NCBI RefSeq assembly: GCF_029240215.1 | Contig: NZ_JARBTK010000006.1 | Span: 1 to 64,000, forward strand | DNA from: Chryseobacterium sp. | GTDB taxonomy: Bacteria; Bacteroidota; Bacteroidia; Flavobacteriales; Weeksellaceae | Direction: 5' to 3' | Length of the DNA: 64,000 nt | Shown: positions 34,071 to 42,599 of the stretch, piece by piece | How positions within the stretch are numbered: position 1 is the stretch's first letter | Layout: every line of letters starts with the position of its first letter | The notes under the pieces: model-generated | The model's input: the letters and a program-made list of their open reading frames with translations, nothing else | The model's database searches: none | Told to the model about the DNA's origin: nothing | Position numbers and translations under genes: made by a program

Positions 34071-35852
34071 TTAATAACTGATTAATTTATACGTAATTTC
34101 GACCATAACACCATTTTCAGAATCTTTTATGGAACACGAAATCTCTTTTTTATATAAATCATTGAGCAGTCTGATTCTCTCCAACGTATTTTTCATTCCA
34201 CGACCTTCCCGGTTTTTTTGGTGAATGGTTTTCTGTTTTTTGCTTTCTTCGATTCCGATTCCGTTGTCTTCGATGGTGATTTTCAGATGTTGATTTTCTT
34301 TTTTAAAACTAAGTTTTAAAAATCCTTTTTCAGTTCTGTAACGCAATCCGTGCCAAATTGCATTCTCCAAAAATGGCTGAACCATCATTCCGGGAATCTG
34401 AAGATTTTGTTGGTTTAAATTTTCATCAACAAAAATTTCGTAATCAAATTTGTCTGCGAAACGGGTTTTTTCTAAAGCCATATAATTCTGCAATAAATCT
34501 AATTCCTGCTGAAACGGAATAAAATCTTCCGCAGAATTTTCCATCACGCCTCGCATCAGTTTTGAGAATTTTGTTAAATACTGGTTGGCTTCCAATTCAT
34601 TATTTGTGGCAATAAACTGATTGACAGAATTTAAACTGTTAAAAATAAAATGAGGATTCATCTCTCTTCTCAATGATTGTAGAGCAATTTTCTTATTCTT
34701 GATCCGGACTTTTTTCAAGGTTCTGAATATAAAAAATATTAAGACTGACAATATCAGCAAAGCTCCAATTAAACTGTAATTAAAAATATTTTTCTTGCGA
34801 ATTAGTTCATCTTTTAGCTTTTTTTCCTGTTCGAGTTGTGAAATTCGCTGTTCGGTATCTTCGAGAATTTTGTTATCAACCAAACTTCGGTCTTTTGAAA
34901 CCAAATCGGGAAGTCTTCCTAAAAAATCACGGTAAAGACTCACAGAAGCGGCAGTATTTTCAGAAATAGAATATAAGCTGTCGAGTTTTTTCACACTTTT
35001 CTGAGCTTCCAAAGTATGACCTTTGTTTAAAGCAATATCGTAAGCGTTTTTTAATAAAATAATCGCTTCTTTCGGATCATTTTTCTTGATGTAAATTTCT
35101 GCCAATTCCTGAATCTGTTCTACTTTTTTCCGAGAATTATCTTTGACGAAATCTTCTTTTAAAACTGATTTTTTCGCTTCGATAGCTTTATCGAAATTCT
35201 TATTTTCAACATAAAAATCAGTTAGTTTCTGATTGATTGCCAAAGCCTGTTGCGGAGCCTGATCTTTTGAAATTCTATACGCATAATTGAGATTTTCCTC
35301 AGCTTTGGGAATATTTTTATTTTCAATATTAACATCTGCCATTTGGCTATAACCAGCTGCAAGATCTTCTTTATTATTTTCCTTTTCGCTGATCTGAATA
35401 TTGTTCTGGATGGCTTCTGCTTTATTTTCTGTCACCGGCGATGAAAGTCTTGAAGCATCATTGGAATTTAAAACTTTTTTCGATTTTGAATATCCAATAT
35501 TTGATGCTTTTTCATAATTACTGACCGCAGATTTAAGCTTATTTTGATTTTCCTGAGATTGAGCCAGTTTTCGGGTTACTTTTTCCAGATTCTGCTTGTC
35601 ATTCAGCTTTTCGTAGATGTTTTTTGATTTAATAAAATATTCTTCACTTTTAGAAAAATTGCCGTCGTTGAAAAAGGTTTCTCCTATATTGTAATAAGAT
35701 TCTGCTTGTGCAGATTCGTTTTTGCTGTCAACGGCTTTACTCAGTTTTTTAGTTTCTGCCTGAACTTCTTTTACAACATTTGTATTCTGAGAATACAGCA
35801 TATTCCCAAAAGTCATAAAAAAAAGAAGCGCAAAAACCTGAAATATTTTCAT
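34071..35852 (-). CDS. LytS/YehU-type sensor histidine kinase with TPR-like sensor
   Basis: Kinase of 593 residues from the ATG at 35852, with signal peptide (IFQVFALLFFMTFGNMLYSQ). A periplasmic part of TPR-like repeats (about 30-330) is followed by one membrane helix (ILLSVLIFFIF-type, near 355-375), then a His_kinase domain with H401 in NPHFIFNSLN. The ATPase domain has NAIWHGLRYR and DNGIGIEESK. The pair with the LytTR gene downstream is typical. A TATCTTTG box starts five bases before the ATG, so the transcript may be nearly leaderless. The upstream region holds the TTCACCAAGT repeat pair. Confidence 0.92.
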   Translation of the reverse strand: MKIFQVFALLFFMTFGNMLYSQNTNVVKEVQAETKKLSKAVDSKNESAQAESYYNIGETFFNDGNFSKSEEYFIKSKNIYEKLNDKQNLEKVTRKLAQSQENQNKLKSAVSNYEKASNIGYSKSKKVLNSNDASRLSSPVTENKAEAIQNNIQISEKENNKEDLAAGYSQMADVNIENKNIPKAEENLNYAYRISKDQAPQQALAINQKLTDFYVENKNFDKAIEAKKSVLKEDFVKDNSRKKVEQIQELAEIYIKKNDPKEAIILLKNAYDIALNKGHTLEAQKSVKKLDSLYSISENTAASVSLYRDFLGRLPDLVSKDRSLVDNKILEDTEQRISQLEQEKKLKDELIRKKNIFNYSLIGALLILSVLIFFIFRTLKKVRIKNKKIALQSLRREMNPHFIFNSLNSVNQFIATNNELEANQYLTKFSKLMRGVMENSAEDFIPFQQELDLLQNYMALEKTRFADKFDYEIFVDENLNQQNLQIPGMMVQPFLENAIWHGLRYRTEKGFLKLSFKKENQHLKITIEDNGIGIEESKKQKTIHQKNREGRGMKNTLERIRLLNDLYKKEISCSIKDSENGVMVEITYKLISY

Positions 35853-35856
35853 AAAA

Positions 35857-35959
35857 CAAAGATATACATATATATAATTTGTCAAACAACTATTCACCAA
35901 GTGAAAAATAGGTTTCACCAAGTTTGCTCTTTCAGCCCGTGATTATGACGCTAAGTTTG
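35857..35959. promoter_or_regulatory. Divergent control region with LytTR-type tandem repeat
   Basis: TTCACCAAGT at 35893-35902 and again at 35914-35923 (21 bases from start to start). On the minus side the kinase box TATCTTTG (35857-35864) lies 28 bases away; on the plus side TAAGTTTG (35952-35959) lies 28 bases away. The symmetric placing is what a shared activator site would need for both promoters. Confidence 0.65.
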
Positions 35960-35984
35960 TATCATAATTTTAAACTTATTTATC

Positions 35985-36560
35985 ATGAAAAATTTATCAT
36001 TTTTAATTCATTTTGTTCTGTTATTTTGGAGCTATACTCTGCAATCTCAAACCAAATTAATTTCATATAAAAGCCATAGTGGTGATATAAAATATTTTGA
36101 AAAAAGTATTGTAGAAGACAGCTACAACACCAATTATTCCAATCTTGGAATGGCGCCGGAAAGATTTGTGACCAATTCAAAATTAGATAGTGTAATTATC
36201 ATCGATGGCAAAAAAAGCGTCATGGTCACTTCATTATTCTGCAAAAACAGAAGAAACGGAAATACTGAAAAATGGAAAGCCGGAAGAGATACAGTTTATA
36301 ATCATGCGATTTTTTCAAGCGAAAATATTGATAGTGTAAAAAAAATACTCAAGAAAAATTACTACTTTCAAAATAATATTGACAGTACCGTCTTTCTTAA
36401 GTATGATAGCAAAACGAAAAAATACAAATCAATTCCTTCTAAAAAATCCATAAAATCTGCGGAAGTTAAAAGCTCCAAATCAAAAGAGGAAATGATGTAT
36501 TTGTTGGTTGTAAGCATCGCCGTTTTTGCGTCTCTTTATATTTATAAAAAACATCGTTAA
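35985..36560 (+). CDS. Secreted protein with C-terminal membrane helix, unknown function
   Basis: Protein of 191 residues, with signal peptide (LSFLIHFVLLFWSYTLQSQ) and a single membrane helix near the C-terminus (MMYLLVVSIAVFASLYIYKK). The middle is polar, rich in Lys and Ser, and has no motif I recognise. It would be held in the inner membrane with most of the chain in the periplasm. It is the first gene of a two-gene operon preceded by the TTCACCAAGT repeat pair and a good -7 box, so it is probably controlled by the LytTR regulator next door. Confidence 0.75.
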   Translation: MKNLSFLIHFVLLFWSYTLQSQTKLISYKSHSGDIKYFEKSIVEDSYNTNYSNLGMAPERFVTNSKLDSVIIIDGKKSVMVTSLFCKNRRNGNTEKWKAGRDTVYNHAIFSSENIDSVKKILKKNYYFQNNIDSTVFLKYDSKTKKYKSIPSKKSIKSAEVKSSKSKEEMMYLLVVSIAVFASLYIYKKHR

Positions 36561-36571
36561 AATTTTAAAAA

Positions 36572-37711
36572 GTGTACCGCAAATCAATTATCTTAAAAAA
36601 GATTACTGCTTTTTTTGGTGTTTTCTTTTTACAATTTATTCTTTTTTTTCCGTTGAGTTTTTTGAATGATTTTCAGCTAAAAATTACTCATTTTATATTT
36701 GGAGATTTCACTCAATTTCTTTTAGAATATTTTTTCAACAAAAATAATGTCAGAATTGATTACAGTTCAGACAGCTGTTCAATGTTGGTTTTAATCATCA
36801 TCTTGTTGTTCACATCTTCCATTTTCAGTTTCATTATAAAGAAGAAATGGGGAAATAATTTTTTATTGATCATAGAATATTTATGCGTTTTATATATTTC
36901 TGTAATTCTGATAAAATACGGTACAGACAAAATTTTTAAAACCCAATTTCCTGAACCTGAATCTAATATTTTGTTTACAAGATTTGGAAATTTAGATAAA
37001 GATATTTTATTCTGGAGTACAATAGGAACTTCAAAAGTCTACAATTTGATTATTGGATCTATTGAGTTTTTTACTGGAATTTTATTGTTATTCAAGCGTT
37101 CTCAGTTTTTCGGATTATTATTGGCTATTATCTGTTTTAGTCAAATTTTCATCATCAATATCGGGTTTGATATTTCAGTGAAATTCTTTTCGTTGATTTT
37201 ACTTTTAATGAGCTTACTTCTTGTGAGAGAAAAAGGATGGAAACTCATTCTGAAAATTATCAGTCTTCCAAAAAAAGCTTTTTTTGATCAAGCTATATTT
37301 CTGCCTTTTAAAGCTTTTATTAAAATACTGATTTTAGGAATTTTATTTATCAAAATAGGAATACCACATTTCAATAATGAAGATAAAAAAAACTCATTGA
37401 ATTTAGCCGGAGCCTATCATGTAACTTCTCACGAAAGCAAATATCAATATTTATTTTTCCATAAAGACCAATACCTGATTTTTAGGGAAAAATCTTCGGA
37501 AAAAATGATCGTTTATCATTATGATATTTCTTTTGATAATCAAATTATTCTCGAAGATGATCAACATCATGTTTCCAAACATTTATTCGTGAAAAATAAG
37601 AAAGACAATACAATTATTTTTTCTTTCAATAATGAAATAATTAATGCTAAAGTTATTAATTATAGCAAAATGAATGCATTGCAGAACCAATTTCACATTT
37701 TGACAGATTAA
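36572..37711 (+). CDS. DoxX-like polytopic membrane protein
   Basis: Membrane protein of 379 residues read from GTG at 36572, 11 bases after the previous stop. About seven hydrophobic segments are seen (roughly 10-30, 65-85, 95-112, 150-170, 175-195, 200-215 and 245-260). The stretch IKYGTDKIFKTQFPEPESN and TSKVYNLIIGSIEFFTGILL recalls DoxX-like proteins of Bacteroidota. The C-terminal 110 residues are polar and presumably extracytoplasmic. It shares the LytTR-type control region with the gene before it. Function unknown. Confidence 0.7.
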   Translation: MYRKSIILKKITAFFGVFFLQFILFFPLSFLNDFQLKITHFIFGDFTQFLLEYFFNKNNVRIDYSSDSCSMLVLIIILLFTSSIFSFIIKKKWGNNFLLIIEYLCVLYISVILIKYGTDKIFKTQFPEPESNILFTRFGNLDKDILFWSTIGTSKVYNLIIGSIEFFTGILLLFKRSQFFGLLLAIICFSQIFIINIGFDISVKFFSLILLLMSLLLVREKGWKLILKIISLPKKAFFDQAIFLPFKAFIKILILGILFIKIGIPHFNNEDKKNSLNLAGAYHVTSHESKYQYLFFHKDQYLIFREKSSEKMIVYHYDISFDNQIILEDDQHHVSKHLFVKNKKDNTIIFSFNNEIINAKVINYSKMNALQNQFHILTD

Positions 37712-37734
37712 TGGTAATCGCAGTAAATAATCGA

Positions 37735-37800
37735 TTCACCAAGTCAGAACTCATTTTCACCAAGTCTGTAAAATCTCATTCGATATATACGGTAATTTTA
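37735..37800 (+). promoter_or_regulatory. Second LytTR-type tandem repeat and promoter
   Basis: TTCACCAAGT at 37735-37744 and 37756-37765, again 21 bases apart. TAATTTTA (near TAnnTTTG) at 37793-37800 lies 27 bases further, nearly the distance seen at the first site. It precedes the DUF4139 gene. Confidence 0.65.
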
Positions 37801-37826
37801 CTTTAGAAATCAAAAAATAATAAACA

Positions 37827-39422
37827 ATGCGACACTATTTTTTAATACTAATTCTCTCGGTTTCCTTTTTAAAATCTCAGGAAATCAGAAAAGAAATCGA
37901 CGTAAAACAGGCAACTGTTTTTCTACAAGGTGCTAAAGTTTTTGGAAGCACAAATGTGAATCTTCAAAAAGGAAGAAATGTAGTTAAAATCATCAATCTT
38001 CCGAATGATTTGGACGAAAACACCTACAAAATCAATCTTGAGAAAAATACGACACTTCTCTCCATCACTCCACAAAGCAATTATCTGAAAGATGATGAAA
38101 TGTCGGATGGAGAAAAAAAACTGGATGATGAAAAGAAAAAACTTCAAAGACAGGTCAATTTGCTGAATATTCAGATTAAAAATCTTTCAGGCGAACAAAA
38201 TATCATTAATGATAATTTAAAAGTCTCTACCAACGACAAATCTACGCCACAGGAACAGTTGGTAAAACTTACAGAATTTTACAGAAAAAGAATGCTGGAA
38301 ATTGATAATCAGGTGTTTTTACTGAACGAACAAAAAACTGTATTGGATGAAAGCATTGCCAAAATCAACAACCAATTTTCTGAAGAACAGACTCACAAAA
38401 ATCAAAATAAGAAAGAACTTATTCTAGAAATTCTTGCTGAAAACGAGATGAATCTGAATCTTGGAGTGAGTTATATTGTTTCTAATGCAGGTTGGGTTCC
38501 GTCTTATGATTTGAGAGCTTTGTCAACGAAAAAACCTTTGGAAATTGTCTACAAAGGAAAGATTTATCAGAAAACCGGACAAGATTGGAACAACGTAAAA
38601 CTTTTCGTTTCGACGTACAGACCGTCTTATAATCAGGACAGACCGATTTTGTCACCGCTGTATGTTGCAGAATATACAGCTCACAATTACGATGACGCAA
38701 CAATGGGTTATGTAAAAAAAGAAAAAGCCGCTCTTACCAACTCTTATCAAATGCGTGCTGAAGTTGCAGCACCAAGTCAGATTCCTGTGGCAACTGTTTC
38801 TGATAATCAGATGAATGTTTTATATGAACTGAAATTTAACCAAACCATCGTCAGTCAGGAAAAAGAACAATATGTGATTCTGGATAAGAAAGAAGTCGAT
38901 GCAACGTATAAATATCACACCGTTCCGAAGCTGAACAATCAGGTTTTCCTAATGGCATTTGTGAAAAACTGGCAGAATCTAAATTTGATTTCAGGTGAAG
39001 CGAATATTTATTTTGAAGATAATTATATCGGAAAAACTAATATTACAAGCACTTATGTAAAAGAAGAGTTCCCAATTTCTCTGGGAGTTGACGAAAGAAT
39101 TGTTGTAAAAAGAATCAAGCTCGAAGATAAAACTTCACAGAAAACTTTCAACTCCAATAAATGGGAAACAGAATCTTATGAAATTTCGGTGAGAAATAAT
39201 ACCAAAGAAAATATCGAACTTGAAATTCTTGACCAACTTCCTTTAAGCGAAAACTCAAAAATTACAGTAAAATCTTTAGAAATCGGCAATGGAATTTATG
39301 ATGAGAAAACCGGAAGTATTCTCTGGAACAGAAAAATTACAAGCGGAGTTTCAGATAAAATCAATTTCTCTTATGAAGTAAAATATCCGAAGGAGATGCA
39401 GATTCAGTATTACAGCAGATAA
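37827..39422 (+). CDS. DUF4139 / mucoidy-inhibitor MuiA-like protein
   Basis: Secreted protein of 531 residues with a short signal peptide (FLILILSVSFLKSQ). The N-terminal DUF4140-like part opens VKQATVFLQGAKVFGSTNVN, a coiled coil follows (about 90-190, rich in Lys, Leu and Gln), and the DUF4139 beta-rich part begins LNLGVSYIVSNAGWVPSYDL. The architecture matches MuiA family proteins, which in Gram-negatives have been linked to control of exopolysaccharide. No enzymatic residues are known. It is preceded by the second TTCACCAAGT pair and followed after 50 bases by the vWA gene. Confidence 0.85.
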   Translation: MRHYFLILILSVSFLKSQEIRKEIDVKQATVFLQGAKVFGSTNVNLQKGRNVVKIINLPNDLDENTYKINLEKNTTLLSITPQSNYLKDDEMSDGEKKLDDEKKKLQRQVNLLNIQIKNLSGEQNIINDNLKVSTNDKSTPQEQLVKLTEFYRKRMLEIDNQVFLLNEQKTVLDESIAKINNQFSEEQTHKNQNKKELILEILAENEMNLNLGVSYIVSNAGWVPSYDLRALSTKKPLEIVYKGKIYQKTGQDWNNVKLFVSTYRPSYNQDRPILSPLYVAEYTAHNYDDATMGYVKKEKAALTNSYQMRAEVAAPSQIPVATVSDNQMNVLYELKFNQTIVSQEKEQYVILDKKEVDATYKYHTVPKLNNQVFLMAFVKNWQNLNLISGEANIYFEDNYIGKTNITSTYVKEEFPISLGVDERIVVKRIKLEDKTSQKTFNSNKWETESYEISVRNNTKENIELEILDQLPLSENSKITVKSLEIGNGIYDEKTGSILWNRKITSGVSDKINFSYEVKYPKEMQIQYYSR

Positions 39423-39472
39423 GTTTTAGAGTCTTAGAGAAAATTAAATATTAATTATTAAAAACATATAGT

Positions 39473-40666
39473 ATGAATACCTTAAAATTTTTAACATTAA
39501 CAACAAGTGCAATTGCTTTTTTAAGCGCAGGAAAAATCTCAGATATTCGTTGTAGTAATAAAGCCAACGACAGAGAAGTGATGGAAAGTAATATTTCCTC
39601 AGAACCGCAAATAACAGTTTCAAAAGATAATAAAATTCAGGTCGCATTGCTCTTGGACACGTCAAATAGTATGGATGGATTGATCGATCAGGCAAAATCC
39701 AGACTATGGAATATCGTCAATACTTTAACGACCTTAAAGTACAACGGACAAGCTCCTCAAGTAGAAATTGCATTATATGAATATGGAAATGACGGTTTGA
39801 AAGATGAAAATTATATCAGACAGGTTACAGCATTGACTCAAGATTTAGATCTGGTTTCAGAAAAACTTTTTGCTTTAAGAACCAATGGCGGAAGCGAATA
39901 TTGTGGAGCCGTAATTCGTGATGCTTCAATGAATCTGAATTGGGACGGAAATGAAAAAAGCATGAAGCTGATTTATATTGCCGGAAACGAACCTTTCGAT
40001 CAGGGAAAAATCAGTTACAAAGATGTGATTGCCAAAGCGAAAAGTAAAAACATTTACACAAATACAATTTTCTGCGGAAGCCGTGATGAAGGAATTCAAA
40101 CATTCTGGCAAAACGGAGCCAATCTTGGTGACGGAAAATTTTTCAATATCGACAGCGACCGAAAAGTGATTTATATTGAAACACCATATGATGTGAAAAT
40201 TTCACAATACAATTCAAAACTGAATGACACCTATATTTCTTACGGAAGTCGAGGTTCTGAAATGAAAAACAAACAGGCTGTTCAGGACGTGAATGCAGAA
40301 TCTCAATCTGCTTCTAATGCTGTAGAAAGAGCCGTAAGTAAGTCTAAGAAAAATGCTTACAAAAACGACCATTGGGATCTGGTGGATAAAGTTGAAAAAG
40401 ACAAAAGCTACATTTCATCAATAAAAGAAGAAGAATTGCCCTATGAACTGAAAGGTAAAAGCAAAGATGAAATCAATAAAATTGTAGCTCAAAAATCTGC
40501 AGACCGGGATAAAATTCAGAGAGAAATTGAAATTCTCGCCAGAAAAAGACAAGAGTTCATCGATACTGAAACGAAAAAACGTGGAAGTTCTGAAAGTGAT
40601 GATTTGGGAAAGGCAATCGAGAAATCTATTTTGGAACTTGGTAAGAAGAACGGGTATAGTTTTTAG
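39473..40666 (+). CDS. von Willebrand factor A domain protein
   Basis: Protein of 397 residues with an N-terminal signal-like stretch (LTTSAIAFLSAGKISDIRC; the cysteine may be lipidated). The vWA domain (about 55-230) has the MIDAS motif VALLLDTSNSMDG, followed by QAPQVEIALYEYGND and the Thr-type contact RTNGGSEYCGAV. The C-terminal third is charged and helical. A metal-dependent adhesion or protein-binding role on the cell surface or periplasm is expected. It is the second gene of the LytTR-controlled MuiA-like operon, and a strong terminator follows at 40798. Confidence 0.85.
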   Translation: MNTLKFLTLTTSAIAFLSAGKISDIRCSNKANDREVMESNISSEPQITVSKDNKIQVALLLDTSNSMDGLIDQAKSRLWNIVNTLTTLKYNGQAPQVEIALYEYGNDGLKDENYIRQVTALTQDLDLVSEKLFALRTNGGSEYCGAVIRDASMNLNWDGNEKSMKLIYIAGNEPFDQGKISYKDVIAKAKSKNIYTNTIFCGSRDEGIQTFWQNGANLGDGKFFNIDSDRKVIYIETPYDVKISQYNSKLNDTYISYGSRGSEMKNKQAVQDVNAESQSASNAVERAVSKSKKNAYKNDHWDLVDKVEKDKSYISSIKEEELPYELKGKSKDEINKIVAQKSADRDKIQREIEILARKRQEFIDTETKKRGSSESDDLGKAIEKSILELGKKNGYSF

Positions 40667-40681
40667 TTTTAAAATTGAAAT

Positions 40682-40740
40682 TCGGAATTGGTAGACGTGC
40701 TAGACTCAAACTCTAGTATCGAAAGATATAACAGTTCTAT
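40682..40740 (+). pseudogene. Remnant of a tRNA-Leu (CAA) gene
   Basis: CGGAATTGGTAGACGTGCTA is the D-arm of a bacterial tRNA-Leu. It is followed by a perfect anticodon stem CTAGA/TCTAG with loop CTCAAAC (anticodon CAA at 40707-40709), and a long variable arm TATCGAAAGATA. The T-loop (TTCTATTTT) is degenerate and the flanking sequences do not form an acceptor stem, so it is not a functional tRNA. Confidence 0.7.
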
Positions 40741-40797
40741 TTTGGTACTGGGTACAAACTTAGATTTGTAAATAAAATGCTTAGTTTATTATTTTTT

Positions 40798-40835
40798 GTT
40801 TCGGGGCTAGGCAAAGCCTAGCCCCGAAACTTTTT
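40798..40835. terminator. Perfect 15-bp bidirectional terminator hairpin
   Basis: GTTTCGGGGCTAGGC, loop AAA, GCCTAGCCCCGAAAC, then five T; a T-run also lies on the other side. It separates the convergent vWA and FAD-oxidoreductase genes. Confidence 0.85.
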
Positions 40836-40872
40836 CAGTGATTTTTTTTAACCCGGAAAAATTTAAAGTAAA

Positions 40873-42078
40873 TTATCTCCCAAATTTAAAATATTCAGAA
40901 AGTTTGTGTTGTTTATTTTTCATAAAAGCAGAAGTCATTTCCATTCCTGTTACCGAAAAAGTAATTCCGTTCCCTCCAAATCCTAAAACAAAATAGGAGT
41001 TTTTGAACTTTTCATGTGTACCGATGTACGGAAGTCCGTCTTTGGTTTCACCAAAAGTTCCAGCCCAGACAAAATCGGTATAAAAATGATAATCAGGTTT
41101 TATTCTTTTAAGATTTTTGAGAATTTCTTTTTCTTTTTTATGCAACATTGCGTCTCGTTTTTCAGGATCAGAAAAATCTTCGTCACCGCCGCCAATCAAA
41201 AGTCTTTCGTCATCAGTCGAACGCATATAAATGTAAGGATCATCAGTATTCCAGACGAGCGTGTGCTCAATATTTTTAAATTGGGCTTTATCAATTTCAG
41301 AAACAATTGCAAAAGTACTTTTCAGATCAACAAAATGTTCTTTAATCATTGTTTTACTTTCGTATCCTACACAATAAATTATTTTTTTTGCTTTGATATT
41401 AAAACCGTCAGTCGTCAATGCAAGATTATGATCTCTCAAGTATTTAATCGATTTCATTTCTGTTTTATCAAAAATTTTCAAACCCTTATTGGCATTAAAT
41501 CTCAGTAACTCATGAGCGAATTTAAAGGCATCAATACTTGCTCCCTGCTTTGATAAAATTCCACCATATGTATTTTGGAAACCAAATTTTTGTTCAATAT
41601 CTTCATCACCCAACCAGGTTACATCAAATCCTGCTTTTCTTCTCAATTCATATTCTTTTTCAAGCCATATTGCATCTTTCTTTTTTGAAGCGAAGTAAAG
41701 AGATTGTTTCCGTTTAAAACCTGATCTTGCCTTTATTTCTTTTGTCAGTTTCTCAAGATCATCTATTGATTTTGAACAAGCTTTATAACTTTCTACCGCA
41801 CCTTTTTCGCCAATCATTTCAATCAATTCGTATAACGGAGTATCTATTTCATACTGTAGCATTGAAGTTGTTGCTGAGGTGCTACCGTTGCAGATTTCAC
41901 GTTTATCAATTAAAATAGTTTTGTATCCGTCTTTTATCATTTGGTGGGCAATGAGGCTTCCTGTAATTCCGCCACCAATGATGAGAACATCACATTCTTC
42001 ATCAGATTTCAGGGAAGGATAGGAAGAAATAAGCCCATTTTTTAAAAGCCAGAAAGGTTCGTTAGATTTCAGGTCCAT
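40873..42078 (-). CDS. FAD-dependent oxidoreductase (DAO family)
   Basis: Enzyme of 401 residues from the ATG at 42078 (MDLKSNEPFWLLKNG). It has the dinucleotide-binding fold DVLIIGGGITGSLIAHQMI and the D-amino-acid-oxidase-like layout with GSTSATTSMLQYEIDTPL, then KIIYCVGYESKTMI and the C-terminal FAD motif GFGGNGITFSVTG. Related proteins oxidise amines or amino acids (glycine-oxidase-like), but some carry Rieske domains, absent here. The true substrate is unknown. It is transcribed away from the SpoIIAA-like gene. Confidence 0.87.
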   Translation of the reverse strand: MDLKSNEPFWLLKNGLISSYPSLKSDEECDVLIIGGGITGSLIAHQMIKDGYKTILIDKREICNGSTSATTSMLQYEIDTPLYELIEMIGEKGAVESYKACSKSIDDLEKLTKEIKARSGFKRKQSLYFASKKKDAIWLEKEYELRRKAGFDVTWLGDEDIEQKFGFQNTYGGILSKQGASIDAFKFAHELLRFNANKGLKIFDKTEMKSIKYLRDHNLALTTDGFNIKAKKIIYCVGYESKTMIKEHFVDLKSTFAIVSEIDKAQFKNIEHTLVWNTDDPYIYMRSTDDERLLIGGGDEDFSDPEKRDAMLHKKEKEILKNLKRIKPDYHFYTDFVWAGTFGETKDGLPYIGTHEKFKNSYFVLGFGGNGITFSVTGMEMTSAFMKNKQHKLSEYFKFGR

Positions 42079-42186
42079 AGAATATTTTTCAAAACACAAT
42101 CAATAACTGCGCCTTAATGGGTAATTCTGTGATTCTGGTTTAATTATTGATAAATTAAAATCACCCAACCATTTAAAATTTAAAAT

Positions 42187-42567
42187 ATGATATCAATTAT
42201 TAATGATGCTCCGGAAAATGTAGCAGCTTTCAATGCAACAGGTGATGTAACCAAAGAAGATTTTGAAAACCTCGTGATTCCGTATGTGAAAAGTAAAGTG
42301 GAAAAGTTTGATGAATTGAACTATTTACTTTACTTGGATACTGATCTAAGTAATTTCACAATGGGAGCATGGCTTCAGGATGCATTTTTAGGAATAAAAA
42401 ACATTGCCAAATGGAACAGAGCAGCTATTGTAACAGACAAAGAAGGTGTACAGAATTTTACTGATATTTTCAGCGTTCTGATGCCTGGAGAATTTAAATC
42501 TTTTCCGAAAGAAAACCTTTATAACGCTCTATATTGGTGTCAAAACGGAAATGAAGTTGAAAGTTAG
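42187..42567 (+). CDS. SpoIIAA-like/STAS-fold protein
   Basis: Small cytoplasmic protein of 126 residues. The pattern VAAFNATGDVTKEDFENLVI, then LNYLLYLDTDLSNFTMGAWL and AKWNRAAIVTDKEGVQNFTD, is that of SpoIIAA-like (DUF3478-type, PF11964) proteins with a CRAL-TRIO/STAS-like fold. Members may bind lipids or act in anti-sigma-type interactions; no role is fixed. A bidirectional terminator follows. Confidence 0.8.
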   Translation: MISIINDAPENVAAFNATGDVTKEDFENLVIPYVKSKVEKFDELNYLLYLDTDLSNFTMGAWLQDAFLGIKNIAKWNRAAIVTDKEGVQNFTDIFSVLMPGEFKSFPKENLYNALYWCQNGNEVES

Positions 42568-42571
42568 TAAC

Positions 42572-42599
42572 AAAAGAGAAGCCATTGCTTCTCTTTTTT
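42572..42599. terminator. Bidirectional terminator
   Basis: AAAGAGAAGC / GCTTCTCTTT with loop CATT, between the SpoIIAA-like gene and the convergent MFS gene; it touches the MFS stop codon. Confidence 0.85.

Noticed and set aside
40682..40740. Functional tRNA-Leu
   Set aside because: No acceptor stem can be formed and the T-loop is degenerate.
41014..41508. Open frame of 164 codons on the plus strand
   Set aside because: Antisense to the FAD oxidoreductase gene; Phe/Lys-rich, no family features.
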